A stretch of DNA of 64,000 nt from the NCBI RefSeq assembly GCF_000092025.1, contig NC_003062.2:122001-186000 (forward strand), read 5' to 3'. Positions 26,781-36,273 of this stretch are shown here, in pieces. The stretch comes from Agrobacterium fabrum str. C58 (GTDB lineage Bacteria > Pseudomonadota > Alphaproteobacteria > Rhizobiales > Rhizobiaceae). The position numbers and the translations under genes are program-made. A model generated the notes under the pieces. The model was given only the letters and a program-made list of their open reading frames with translations, did not search any database and was not told the origin of the DNA. Position 1 is the stretch's first letter; each line of letters opens with the position of its first letter.

Positions 26781-29700
26781 TTGAGTGTGACGGAGCAAAA
26801 ATTCGGCCTTTACGATGCGGCTTTTGAAAAAAGCAGCTGTGGTGTCGGTTTCATCACCCGCAAGGACGGCGTGCAGACACATGATGTGCTCAAGCGCGGT
26901 CACGAGGCGCTCTGTGCCGTGCCGCATCGCGGTGGCATGTCGGCCGAAGGCGTGGGTGATGGTGCGGGCGTGTCGCTGGACCTCTCGCTCTCCTTTTTCC
27001 GAGAGCTGACAGGCGACGCTGCCCTACCGGCCGGGCGGTTCGGCGTCGGCAATTTTTTTCTGCCGCAGAACCCGGCTTTCCACGGTGAGGCCGTCGGCAT
27101 CATCGGCAATGCTCTGAAAGAGCAGGGGTTCTCGGTCCTGCTGGTCCGTGATGTGCCCGTCAATGATACGGCCATCCGTCCCGCCGCAATCCCTTACCAG
27201 TTACCGATCCGCCAATGGGTCTTTTCAGCTCCGGTGGAATGCGCAACCCTTGCCGAATTCGACTGGCGTATCCACAAGGCTCTGCTCGCCATCGAAGCGC
27301 TTGCCTATACCGTGCCGGATCTTGCCGGTTTTTACCCGCTGTCGCTCAGCGCGCGCACGCAGGTCCTTAAGGGGCGTCTGAACTCTCAGGAGGTCATGCC
27401 CTACTTCTGCGACCTCACCGATCCGCGTCATAAAGTGCATACGATGTATTTCCACACGCGGTTTTCCACCAATACCGATCCGCACCCTTCCATGGCGCAG
27501 CCCTTCCGCCTGATGGCGCATAATGGCGAACTCAACACCGACAAGAAAAACCGTCTTTCGGAAGCGGCTGTGGCGCTGGCGAAGAATGCCAGCATCGTCA
27601 GGCCCAAAGGCCAGTCGGACAGCTGCCGTCTGGACCAGACATTGCAGGCGCGGGTGATGGAGGATGGCCTCGACCTCGTCACCGCCGTGGTCTCGATGAT
27701 GCCGCCGGCCTGGGAAAACGACGACACCCTGTCGCCGGGCGTGAAGTCGATGCTGGAATATTTCTCGCTATATGAGGAAAAGAATGACGGCCCGGCCGCG
27801 CTGATTTTCGGCGACGGCACCATCATCGGCGCACGGCTTGATCGCCTCGGCCTGCGCCCGCTGCGGACCGTCGAGACAGACGATTATCTCTGCGTCATGT
27901 CGGAGGCGGGGCAGATCGCCTTTCCTGCCGAAAGCGTCATCCGCCGCGGCCGCATCGAGGCGGGTGGCATGCTGTATTACGACCACACTGAGCGTCGCGC
28001 CTTTTCCACGGTCGAGGCGCTGGAGCTTCTGGCCTCGCGACGGGACTACTCGTCGCTGCTGTCTGATGCGCGCGTGATGCTTGGTGATCTGCCGGAGGTG
28101 CCCGCTGACAAGCAAGGATCACCGCTTCGCTACAATGGCGATCTGGAACGGCACCAGCGTTATGTCGCCTATTCGCACAATCAGGAAAGCTTCAAATTCC
28201 TGATGGACCCGATGCTGGCCTCTGGTGCGGAAAAAATCTCGGCCATGGGTTATGGCAATGCCATCAATGCGCTTTCCGATCAGGAAGGCGGGGTGGCCAA
28301 ATATTTCTCGCAGCGTTTCGCGCAGGTCACCAATCCGCCGCTCGACAGCATTCGCGAGGCTGATGGGATGACGCTGCGGGTGGCTCTCGGCGCAAAGCCG
28401 AACAGCGGCGCGAAGAAGGCCCGCCAGATCGTCGTGCGCTCCCCGATCCTGACCCACCTCGACATGCTGCGTATTCGCGAACAGCCCGAGACGCCCGTTC
28501 GTCGTTTCGAAATGCTTTATACGCCGGTCTTCGATGCGGAGGATGCCAATGAAGCGGCTCTCCGACAGGCCATCGACGGTCTCTGCGGTGAGGTCGTGGC
28601 TTTCGCGGCGGAGGAAGGCGGCATCGCCGTTGTCACCGACCGGCACGTTTCGGCCGGCCGCGCGGCCTTGCCGATGATCATGGTCGTTTCCGCCATCAAT
28701 CAGCGGCTGATCGAGGAAGGCCTGCGGCTGCGTATCTCCCTGATCGTCGAAAGCGGGCAGTTTTCCTCCTCGCATCACATTGCAGCCGGCCTCGGCTTTG
28801 GAGCTTCAGCCGTCTATCCGCTCGGCGTGCAGTTCCGTGCTGAAGAGAAGTTTGGCGCCGATGCCGACAAGGCCTTCAAGCGCTTCGCCAAGGCGGCAGA
28901 AAAGTCGCTGATGAAGACCATGGGCAAGGTCGGGCTGTGTACCGCGGAAAGTTATATCGGCGGCGAATTCTTCGAGCCGAATTTCCTCGATACCAGCGAT
29001 CCGGTGCTGAAGCGTTATTTCCCGAATGTGAAGACCCCGGTCGGTGGCGTCACCTTCGCCGTCATCGCACAGGCAGTCGCCGACTGGCACCGCAAGGCGC
29101 TGTCGGTGAAAGGCGAAAACGACATTCCGCTGCTCGGTCTCTTCAAAGAACGTGCCGAAGGTGCCGGCCACTCCTATGGCACGACGGCGGTTCGCGGCTT
29201 CGTTGATATGACGGAGGAAAAGATCGGTTTCGACAAGGGGACCGAGAACGAGGAGGCATTGCGCCTACTGCCGCTAAACCGGCTGGAGGATGCCTTCGGT
29301 CTCAACGATGCTGCCTATTATCACAACAGTTTCGACAGGCTGACCCCTGACGCAATCGACGCATTCGAGGTAACGCCCGGTTACCGCGCCTTTTCCCGCA
29401 TGATGGCGGAAGAAAGAGCGCGCCGCCCTGCCGCCCTGCGTGATGTTCTGGAACTACCGGCCGACGTGACCTTCGCCGGTTCGGCCGAAGAGTTCCGCCG
29501 GGAAATGGGCCGTTTTTGCAGGCATGGAAATAACAGCTTCATGGTGCGCGGCTTGCGCTGTGACGAGGCGGCAGACGGCTCGTTCCGGCTACAGTTGATC
29601 GGCCCGCACGGTCATGAACTTGCCCGCCTCGCCGCACTCGGCCAGTCGCTGCTCGACCGTTTTGATGACGATATCGCCGGCCATTGGCTGGAAGGCGGCG

Positions 29701-32285
29701 CGCTCATGGTTCAGGCAAAGGGTGAGGCCTTCGCCTATATGTCGCTTATCCGCACCGCACCGAACAGCATTCCGCTTGAGACGGTGCAGAAGGCGAGCGA
29801 GATCACCAAGACGCTGGCATCGGGCGCCATGAGCCACGGCGCGCTTGTCGCCGCTGCCCATGAGGCGGTGGCGCATGGCACCAACATGGTTGGCGGCATG
29901 TCCAATTCGGGTGAGGGCGGCGAGCATATCTCCCGTTACGGCACCATCCGCGCCTCGCGCATCAAGCAGTTCGCCTCCGGCCGCTTCGGTGTCTGGGCCG
30001 GTTATCTTGCCGATCCAATGCTGGAGGAAATCGAGATCAAGATCGGCCAGGGCGCAAAGCCCGGAGAAGGCGGACAGTTGCCATCGCCGAAGGTGACGGT
30101 GGAAATCGCCGCCGCACGCGGTGGCACGCCCGGCGTCGAACTCGTTTCGCCGCCGCCGCATCACGATACCTATTCGATCGAAGATCTGGCCCAGCTCATC
30201 CACGATGCCAAGGCAGCGCGCGTGCGGGTCATCGTCAAGCTCGTCTCTTCGGAAGGCATCGGCACGATTGCGGTAGGCGTCGCCAAGGCGGGCGCAGATG
30301 TCATCAACGTCGCAGGCAATACCGGCGGCACGGGCGCGGCAGCCGTCACCAGCTTGAAATATACCGGCCGCGCGGCGGAAATCGGCATCGCCGAGGTGCA
30401 TCAGGCGCTCTGCGCCACCGGCCTGCGCGCCAAGGTGCTGTTGCGCTGCTCCGGCGCCCACCAGACTGCGAGCGACGTGGTGAAGTCGGCCCTTCTAGGC
30501 GGCGACAGCTTTGAATTCGGCACCACGGCGCTGATGATGCTGAAATGCGTCATGGCGAAGAACTGCAACATCAAATGCCCGGCCGGCCTTACCACCAATC
30601 AGGAAGCCTTTAACGGCGACCCGAGGGCGCTGGCGCAATATCTCATGAACATCGCCCATGAGACGCGCGAGATTCTGGCAGGTCTAGGTCTGCGCTCCTT
30701 GCGGGAAGCCAGGGGCCGCTCCGATCTTCTTCACCTCCTCGATCATCCGGCGAGCGTCGGCCAGCTTGACCTCCGGGCAATGCTTGCCGTGGTCGAGGAG
30801 GTGAAGATCGACAACCCGGTCTATATGGAAAAGGACTTTGCGCTGGACGACGCCTTCATCGAACTTGTGCGTTCGGCTCTGGTCGACAGCAGGCGCGAAA
30901 ACATCGAGCTTGGCGGCAACCGTTTCCTCAACAATTGCAACAAGAGCGTCGGCGGCCAGCTTGCTGTCGATATCGAACGGATGTTGAACCACGAACTTTC
31001 CGATGAGCAGCTGGATGCGCTGCCGGCCGTCAAGCGGGATAGCCGTGGTCGCCGTTTTCTGGAAGCGGGTTCAGTGCGCATTGATACGTCAGGTTCCGCC
31101 GGTCAGTCGTTCGGCGCTTTCTGCAATGACGGCATGATCATGGTCCACACCGGCACCTGCAACGACGGCGTCGGCAAGAGCGCCTGCGGCGGCACGATTG
31201 TCGTGCGTTCCCCCGGCGGCGGATCGAAGGAGACTGGTGGCAATGTGCTGGTCGGCAATTTTGCACTGTTCGGCGCCACCGGCGGCCGTACCTTCGTGGA
31301 AGGGCAGGCGGGCGACCGGTTCGCCGTGCGTAACTCCGGCGCGACCGCCGTGGTCGAAGGCGTTGGCGATTTCGCCTGCGAATATATGACAAACGGCGCC
31401 GTTCTCAACCTTGGCAGTTTCGGCAAAGGGTTCGGTAACGGCATGAGCGGCGGCTTCGTTTATCAATACGATCCCTATGGCGATCTGCCGAAGAAGGTCA
31501 GCCATGATTCGATCCTGCTCGGCTCGATCACGGGTGAGGATGAACAGGCCGCCATCCACAATCAGGCCGTTCACCAGCTTCTGACCCTGCATGTCGCGGA
31601 AACCGGCTCTGCCAAGGCCGCATGGCTTCTGGAAAACTGGGAAAGCGAGCAGCATAATTTCGCCTATGGCATGCCGCGCGCCCTGCTGCTCTATCAGGAC
31701 AGTGATGAAATTCTGAAAGCCAAGCCCCGCAAGGAGCTGCTGGAGGAACTGGCCTCTGCGCTTGCCGGCTATCAGCTACGCAAGTTCAAGCTTGCCTATC
31801 GTGACCGCAAGGCCGTGCTCAACGGAACGGTGCCGGGTTATGGTGAGACGGACACGGAGGACATGTACGCGCTCATCAACAATTATACCGTGTTGAGCAT
31901 GGCGCAGGCCATCGCCCTGCAACGGTTGCCGATGGCATCGGGCCCTTCTGATCCCGCCATCGAAAAAGCCGTGCGCAATCTCATCCTCACGGAAGATTAC
32001 GCACTCATGCAGCGCCTGCTGAAATATGCCCGTGAAGCGCTTTCCGACCATAGCGACCAGCAGCTTGCGGTGATGATCGCCGCCAAACGCCTCGACGACT
32101 ACAAGCAGGCGCTGGCCCGCCGGAATATCTGGTCGGTGGACAGCCCCGGCACCTATGGCTGGATCATTCAGCAGAACCGGAAAAACATCGAGAAGATCGG
32201 CCGTCTGCCGGGCTTCGAGGAGCTTTTCGCCGCGCGCGCCATTCCGGACCTTGCCACCGCATCCAGTCATAGCAGGGCGGCATGA
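26781..32285 (+). CDS. Glutamate synthase large subunit-like protein, divergent and extended
   Basis: About 1834 residues. SSCGVGF puts the class II glutaminase cysteine at residue 20 after a short propeptide, and HRGGMSAEGVGDGAG follows, as in GltB. The synthase domain has GEGGQLPSPKVTVEIAAARGG and NVAGNTGGTGAAAV for FMN (about 1093-1190). The cluster cysteines are C1256, C1262 and C1266: C-x5-C-x3-C, one residue shorter than the classical C-x5-C-x4-C. A GXGXG beta-helix (about 1420-1563) and the ETGSAKAAWLLENWES tail match GltB; then comes an extra helical region of about 190 residues I cannot assign. TTG 26781 has GGGAGAG upstream; earlier codons add a poor extension. A four-base overlap links it to a CysJ-like reductase. 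Predicted reaction: glutamine plus 2-oxoglutarate to two glutamates, but another amide or oxo substrate is possible. Confidence 0.85.
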   Translation: MSVTEQKFGLYDAAFEKSSCGVGFITRKDGVQTHDVLKRGHEALCAVPHRGGMSAEGVGDGAGVSLDLSLSFFRELTGDAALPAGRFGVGNFFLPQNPAFHGEAVGIIGNALKEQGFSVLLVRDVPVNDTAIRPAAIPYQLPIRQWVFSAPVECATLAEFDWRIHKALLAIEALAYTVPDLAGFYPLSLSARTQVLKGRLNSQEVMPYFCDLTDPRHKVHTMYFHTRFSTNTDPHPSMAQPFRLMAHNGELNTDKKNRLSEAAVALAKNASIVRPKGQSDSCRLDQTLQARVMEDGLDLVTAVVSMMPPAWENDDTLSPGVKSMLEYFSLYEEKNDGPAALIFGDGTIIGARLDRLGLRPLRTVETDDYLCVMSEAGQIAFPAESVIRRGRIEAGGMLYYDHTERRAFSTVEALELLASRRDYSSLLSDARVMLGDLPEVPADKQGSPLRYNGDLERHQRYVAYSHNQESFKFLMDPMLASGAEKISAMGYGNAINALSDQEGGVAKYFSQRFAQVTNPPLDSIREADGMTLRVALGAKPNSGAKKARQIVVRSPILTHLDMLRIREQPETPVRRFEMLYTPVFDAEDANEAALRQAIDGLCGEVVAFAAEEGGIAVVTDRHVSAGRAALPMIMVVSAINQRLIEEGLRLRISLIVESGQFSSSHHIAAGLGFGASAVYPLGVQFRAEEKFGADADKAFKRFAKAAEKSLMKTMGKVGLCTAESYIGGEFFEPNFLDTSDPVLKRYFPNVKTPVGGVTFAVIAQAVADWHRKALSVKGENDIPLLGLFKERAEGAGHSYGTTAVRGFVDMTEEKIGFDKGTENEEALRLLPLNRLEDAFGLNDAAYYHNSFDRLTPDAIDAFEVTPGYRAFSRMMAEERARRPAALRDVLELPADVTFAGSAEEFRREMGRFCRHGNNSFMVRGLRCDEAADGSFRLQLIGPHGHELARLAALGQSLLDRFDDDIAGHWLEGGALMVQAKGEAFAYMSLIRTAPNSIPLETVQKASEITKTLASGAMSHGALVAAAHEAVAHGTNMVGGMSNSGEGGEHISRYGTIRASRIKQFASGRFGVWAGYLADPMLEEIEIKIGQGAKPGEGGQLPSPKVTVEIAAARGGTPGVELVSPPPHHDTYSIEDLAQLIHDAKAARVRVIVKLVSSEGIGTIAVGVAKAGADVINVAGNTGGTGAAAVTSLKYTGRAAEIGIAEVHQALCATGLRAKVLLRCSGAHQTASDVVKSALLGGDSFEFGTTALMMLKCVMAKNCNIKCPAGLTTNQEAFNGDPRALAQYLMNIAHETREILAGLGLRSLREARGRSDLLHLLDHPASVGQLDLRAMLAVVEEVKIDNPVYMEKDFALDDAFIELVRSALVDSRRENIELGGNRFLNNCNKSVGGQLAVDIERMLNHELSDEQLDALPAVKRDSRGRRFLEAGSVRIDTSGSAGQSFGAFCNDGMIMVHTGTCNDGVGKSACGGTIVVRSPGGGSKETGGNVLVGNFALFGATGGRTFVEGQAGDRFAVRNSGATAVVEGVGDFACEYMTNGAVLNLGSFGKGFGNGMSGGFVYQYDPYGDLPKKVSHDSILLGSITGEDEQAAIHNQAVHQLLTLHVAETGSAKAAWLLENWESEQHNFAYGMPRALLLYQDSDEILKAKPRKELLEELASALAGYQLRKFKLAYRDRKAVLNGTVPGYGETDTEDMYALINNYTVLSMAQAIALQRLPMASGPSDPAIEKAVRNLILTEDYALMQRLLKYAREALSDHSDQQLAVMIAAKRLDDYKQALARRNIWSVDSPGTYGWIIQQNRKNIEKIGRLPGFEELFAARAIPDLATASSHSRAA

Positions 32286-34051
32286 TGAAGATACCTTACA
32301 TTCCACAGGATGCGCCCTTCAACGGAGATCAGCGCGCCTGGCTCGCCGGCTTTCTGGCCGGGCTCCACTCCCGCACCGCCATCGGTCTGGAGACCTCCGT
32401 CGCCGCCGCTGCCCCCAAATCGGCGGCCAGCGTGTTGAACATCCTTGTCGGCACCCAGACGGGCAATGCCGAAGCGCTTGCCATGGATATCGCCGCTGCG
32501 GCGCGCACTCAGGGCATGCAGCCGGTGGTGACGGCTCTGGATGACGTCTCCATGGACAGCCTCGGCTCCATGAAGCGGGTCATCGTCGTCACTTCGACCT
32601 ATGGCGAAGGCGAGATGCCTGACAATGCCCAGCTGTTCTGGGAGGCGCTTGCTGCTGACAGCGCGCCGCGGCTGGACGAGATGAATTTCGCCGTACTTGC
32701 CTTGGGTGATACCGGTTATGACGGGTTCTGCCAGGCGGGTAAGCTTATCGACACGCGTTTTGAACAGCTCGGCGGCAGGCGCATGAAAGCGCGTATCGAC
32801 TGCGATATCGACTTTGAGGATGCAGCCGCTGCGTGGATCGGTGAGGCCCTGCCGCTTGCGCTGGCCGTCGATGGCGGCAAGGAAGCCGCTGTCACCATGC
32901 CCGACATCGCCGCGCAGCCAACGCGGGCAAAATCGGGCTGGAGCCGCAAGAACCCCTATCCAGCGACGGTAGGCGTTAATCGCCGCCTGTCCGGTTCCGG
33001 CTCGTCCAAGGAAATCCGCCACTACGAATTCGATCTCCGCGAAAGCGGGCTCGATTATGAGGCGGGTGACGCGCTTGGTGTTGTTCCGCTTAACAATCCG
33101 AAACTGGCCGGCGCGCTTCTCGGCCATTTCGGAGCGGTCGGAGACAGCCAAGTCGCCGGGCTGGACCGGCCGGTTGGCGATGCGCTTCTCAACATCTACG
33201 AGATTTCAACGCCCTCACGCGAACTGGTGGCTGAAATCGGCAAGCGCGCTGGGCATGAAGAACTTTCCCATATCCTTGCGAATGGCGACAAGGAGCAGCT
33301 GGCCGCCTTTCTCTGGAGCAAGGATATTCTCGACCTGCTCAATCTAGGCGGAAAGCCGCTCTTCGAGCTTGCCGAATTCGTCACCTTCCTGAAACCCTTG
33401 CAGCACCGCGCCTATTCCATCTCCTCAAGCCCTCTGCTTGCGAAAGACAGCGTGCATCTGACGATCGCCAGCGTGCGGTATCGCGCCGAGGGCCGGGAGC
33501 GTGGCGGCGTATGCTCCACCTATCTCGCAGATCGGGTGGAGGCTGGGCAGAGCGCCGGTATTTTCGTTTCGCCCAACAAGGCATTCCGTGTCCCGCAGGA
33601 CGATAATGCGCCTGTTATCATGGTTGGACCGGGCACGGGTATTGCGCCGTTTCGGGCCTTTTTGCAGGAACGGCAGGCACGCGGCGCCAGGGGCAAGAAC
33701 TGGCTGTTTTTCGGCGACCAGCACCGGCAATCGGACTTCATCTATGAAAACGAACTTGGCGACATGAGCCGCGACGGCGTGCTGACACGCCTCGACCTTG
33801 CTTTTTCACGGGATCAGGCGGAGAAAATCTATGTCCAGACCCGCATGCGGCAGAACGGTAAGGCGCTTTATCAATGGCTGGAGGAGGGCGGTTATTTCTA
33901 CGTCTGCGGCGATGCGACCCGTATGGCCAAGGATGTCGATGACGCCCTGCACAGCATCATAAGCGATGAGGCCGGCATCTCCGCCGAGGCCGCAAGCGAC
34001 TATGTCAACCGGCTAAAGCGTGAAAAACGCTATCTGCGCGACGTCTATTAG
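32282..34051 (+). CDS. CysJ-like NADPH diflavin reductase, partner of the GOGAT-like protein
   Basis: A 589-residue flavoprotein with all CysJ domains. FMN-binding flavodoxin: ILVGTQTGNAEALA near residue 57, TSTYGEGEMPDNAQLFW near 103. FAD domain: HRAYSISSSP near 375 and GGVCSTYLA near 408. NADPH domain: VIMVGPGTGIAPFRAFLQER near 445, FYVCGDATRMAKDV near 538 and the C-terminal KRYLRDVY shared with CysJ. No sulfite reductase hemoprotein (CysI) gene is in the window, so the name sulfite reductase alpha subunit would be misleading. The four-base overlap with the glutamate synthase-like gene suggests it passes NADPH electrons to that enzyme. A head of about 50 residues precedes the flavodoxin domain. 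Confidence 0.88.
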   Translation: MMKIPYIPQDAPFNGDQRAWLAGFLAGLHSRTAIGLETSVAAAAPKSAASVLNILVGTQTGNAEALAMDIAAAARTQGMQPVVTALDDVSMDSLGSMKRVIVVTSTYGEGEMPDNAQLFWEALAADSAPRLDEMNFAVLALGDTGYDGFCQAGKLIDTRFEQLGGRRMKARIDCDIDFEDAAAAWIGEALPLALAVDGGKEAAVTMPDIAAQPTRAKSGWSRKNPYPATVGVNRRLSGSGSSKEIRHYEFDLRESGLDYEAGDALGVVPLNNPKLAGALLGHFGAVGDSQVAGLDRPVGDALLNIYEISTPSRELVAEIGKRAGHEELSHILANGDKEQLAAFLWSKDILDLLNLGGKPLFELAEFVTFLKPLQHRAYSISSSPLLAKDSVHLTIASVRYRAEGRERGGVCSTYLADRVEAGQSAGIFVSPNKAFRVPQDDNAPVIMVGPGTGIAPFRAFLQERQARGARGKNWLFFGDQHRQSDFIYENELGDMSRDGVLTRLDLAFSRDQAEKIYVQTRMRQNGKALYQWLEEGGYFYVCGDATRMAKDVDDALHSIISDEAGISAEAASDYVNRLKREKRYLRDVY

Positions 34052-34089
34052 ACCCAACCGTAAAAGGGGCCGCCGGAGCACCGATTGCC

Positions 34090-34683
34090 TCAGCAATTGG
34101 TGCAGGCGGTCTCGGCGTCACGCTGCTTGAAGAAATAATCCCTGCCGATCGTGATCGACTTTGTGCCGGATGAGGCGACATCAGGCATGAACATCAGCAA
34201 TTCATGTGGGACGGAAAGTTCCACATGAATGAGGAAGCTGTCTTGCACCAGCAGGCGCGTCGGAACGGTGACCACTGATCCCACCGCATAGGGTCTCAGA
34301 TTCTTCTCATCCCAGGACCAGGTGATTTTTGCCTGTTTTTGCGCGTCGATCTTGATGCCGCTGATCTTCAGTTTCAGGCCCTTGGTACTGTAGGGCGCAA
34401 AAACCGCGGCTGCGACATCCTGCATGCCTGTGAGGTAGGTTTTGTCGACGGAACCTGTTTTTGATATCAGGTCGTTGATGGTGGCGGCCGCACTGCTTGC
34501 CCGCTTGTAGGTATTGTAGCCGATCGTCAACTCGAAAGAGGTCAGATAAAGCGCGAGCAATATCGGGAAGACGATGGCGAATTCCACCGCGCCCACGCCC
34601 CGGCTATCTCCGGCAAAGCGTGAAACGAGCGCGATCAGACGCCGCCTGCCGCTTGCCGCAACCAAGACAAGCCTTTCCATCAT
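34090..34683 (-). CDS. TadE-like protein (second of a pair)
   Basis: A 197-residue protein with a basic N terminus, then GVGAVEFAIVFPILLALYLTSFELTIGYNTYKRASSAAATI from about residue 28: the TadE motif with the conserved glutamate inside a single membrane segment. The rest, about 150 residues, would be periplasmic and ends in ACTNC. TadE-like proteins are minor pseudopilins of Flp/Tad pili. The first ATG (34683) overlaps the stop of the upstream TadE-like gene; a second ATG follows at 34680. No tad export genes are in the window. Confidence 0.75.
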   Translation of the reverse strand: MMERLVLVAASGRRRLIALVSRFAGDSRGVGAVEFAIVFPILLALYLTSFELTIGYNTYKRASSAAATINDLISKTGSVDKTYLTGMQDVAAAVFAPYSTKGLKLKISGIKIDAQKQAKITWSWDEKNLRPYAVGSVVTVPTRLLVQDSFLIHVELSVPHELLMFMPDVASSGTKSITIGRDYFFKQRDAETACTNC

Positions 34684-35276
34684 GCCCCCCCGCCTGTGAT
34701 GTATTTCTCGCTCATGAACGCACTCGTCGCGACGATGAGGAAATGGGAGGGCATCGATCCGTCGGCGGGGCGTATTTTGGTGAGATAGGGTCGGATGATA
34801 TCGGCGACCACACGCCAGCGATAATAGACGCGCAACATGTTGATGGTTTCCGGTCCGCCTGGCTTGAAACCGAACTGGGCCGTATCGAGATCGTAATATT
34901 CGCCATAGGCTTTCAGGGGTATCGTGGTCGGAATATCCTTGAAGGCGGTAAAAGAGCGAAGGTCGACATACAGTTTCTCTTCTTTTTTGATCTCGTCTTC
35001 CGAGCAGGCGATCATCACAGAAACTTCGTTGCAGAAACTCCTGCGAAAATCCTCTTTCGTAATCGAGCTGCTGATCTGCCCGGTGCGCAGACGCCGCGAC
35101 ATGGTCTCGGTGGCGTTGGCGACGACCTGTTCCGCCATGAGGGCGATGAAGGTCTCGATGATCGCAAAAACGACGAGGAAATAAGGAATGGCCAGGATCG
35201 CGAATTCGATGGCTGCTGTCCCGTCACGGGAGAACCCGAATTTTTCCAGCAATGGCTTCAGTCTGGCCAGTCGCAT
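34680..35276 (-). CDS. TadE-like protein (first of a pair)
   Basis: About 198 residues. After a short basic head the sequence FSRDGTAAIEFAILAIPYFLVVFAIIETFIAL gives the TadE motif with its glutamate in a membrane segment (about residues 16-45), followed by VVANATETMSRRLRTGQI, the TadE/TadG-like helix, and a periplasmic domain with a cysteine pair in FCNEVSVMIACSEDE. ATG 35276 is chosen; the frame is open to a TTG at 35315 with no better ribosome binding site. It overlaps the second TadE-like gene, and a matched pair of minor pilins is the natural reading. Confidence 0.75.
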   Translation of the reverse strand: MRLARLKPLLEKFGFSRDGTAAIEFAILAIPYFLVVFAIIETFIALMAEQVVANATETMSRRLRTGQISSSITKEDFRRSFCNEVSVMIACSEDEIKKEEKLYVDLRSFTAFKDIPTTIPLKAYGEYYDLDTAQFGFKPGGPETINMLRVYYRWRVVADIIRPYLTKIRPADGSMPSHFLIVATSAFMSEKYITGGGA

Positions 35277-35411
35277 GAGGTGGTGTCGATCTCTAAGAAT
35301 ATGCGGCAAGCGCAACCGTTGAATTTGTTGCGGACCATAACCACCCCATGTTTAAATTCAGTTACTTCGATAAACTATACTTTAGTGATTTCCAAAATTG
35401 ATACGGCGCAT

Positions 35412-35440
35412 AAAAAAGCCCGGCACATGGCCGGGCTTTT
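35412..35440 (-). terminator. Terminator of the fabA-fabB-fabI operon
   Basis: GCCCGGC (35418-35424) pairs with GCCGGGC (35430-35436) around ACATG, flanked by six A and four T, so it can act in both directions. It lies 20 bases after the fabI stop. Confidence 0.85.
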
Positions 35441-35460
35441 GTCGAATATCAGAAGACGAC

Positions 35461-36267
35461 TTATTCCGCGTCTGCCTTGGACAGAACCTCAAGCGTGGGC
35501 GTCGAGGTGATATTGTAACCGCAATCCACGTAATGACATTCGCCGGTCACGCCGCGCGACAGGCTGGACAGCAGGTAAAGTGCGGAGCCGCCGATGTCGT
35601 CGATGTCAGCCGTTCGCCGCAACGGTGCGTTTTTCTGGTTCCACGCGTAAATTGCGCGCGCATCCGAAATGCCGGCACCCGCCAGCGTGCGGACCGGGCC
35701 GGCCGAGATGGCGTTGACGCGGATATCGCGCGGGCCGTAATCGGCGGCGAGATAACGCACGGATGCCTCGAGAGCCGCCTTGGCGACGCCCATGACGTTG
35801 TAGTTTGGAATGACGCGCTGCGAACCATTATAGGTCAGCGTCAGCATGGAGCCGCCATTGGTCATCAGTTCAGCGGCGCGCTTGGCGATTTCCGTGAAGG
35901 AGAAACAGGAAATGACCATGGTGCGGCTGAAATTCTCGCGCGTCGTGTTGGCGTAGAGACCCTTCAGCTCGTTCTTGTCGGAAAAGCCGATGGCGTGCAC
36001 GACGAAATCCAGCGCGCCCCATTTTTCGCGGATCGTCGCAAAAAGCGCATCCACAGAAGCGATATCCTCGACATCGCAAGGTACGATGAAGTCCGAGCCC
36101 AGTTCCGCGGCGAGCGGTTTCACGCGCTTGCCAAGCGCTTCACCCTGATAGGTGAAGGCCAGTTCCGCGCCCTGTGCCGCAAGTGCCTTGGAAATACCCC
36201 AGGCGATCGAGTGATTGTTAGCGACGCCCATGATGAGGCCGCGCTTACCTTGCATGATGCCGTTCAT
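35461..36267 (-). CDS. fabI: Enoyl-[acyl-carrier-protein] reductase (NADH)
   Basis: A 268-residue short-chain dehydrogenase of the FabI type. KRGLIMGVANNHSIAWGISKAL at the N terminus is the FabI cofactor loop; DFVVHAIGFSDKNELKG near residue 90 and PNYNVMGVAKAALEASVRYLAADYG near 155 give the catalytic tyrosine and lysine (Y-x6-K); GPVRTLAGAGI is the substrate loop. It reduces the enoyl double bond in the last step of each fatty acid cycle. ATG 36267 follows GGATAA within the end of fabB, six bases after its stop. Confidence 0.93.
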   Translation of the reverse strand: MNGIMQGKRGLIMGVANNHSIAWGISKALAAQGAELAFTYQGEALGKRVKPLAAELGSDFIVPCDVEDIASVDALFATIREKWGALDFVVHAIGFSDKNELKGLYANTTRENFSRTMVISCFSFTEIAKRAAELMTNGGSMLTLTYNGSQRVIPNYNVMGVAKAALEASVRYLAADYGPRDIRVNAISAGPVRTLAGAGISDARAIYAWNQKNAPLRRTADIDDIGGSALYLLSSLSRGVTGECHYVDCGYNITSTPTLEVLSKADAE

Positions 36268-36273
36268 GGGCAA

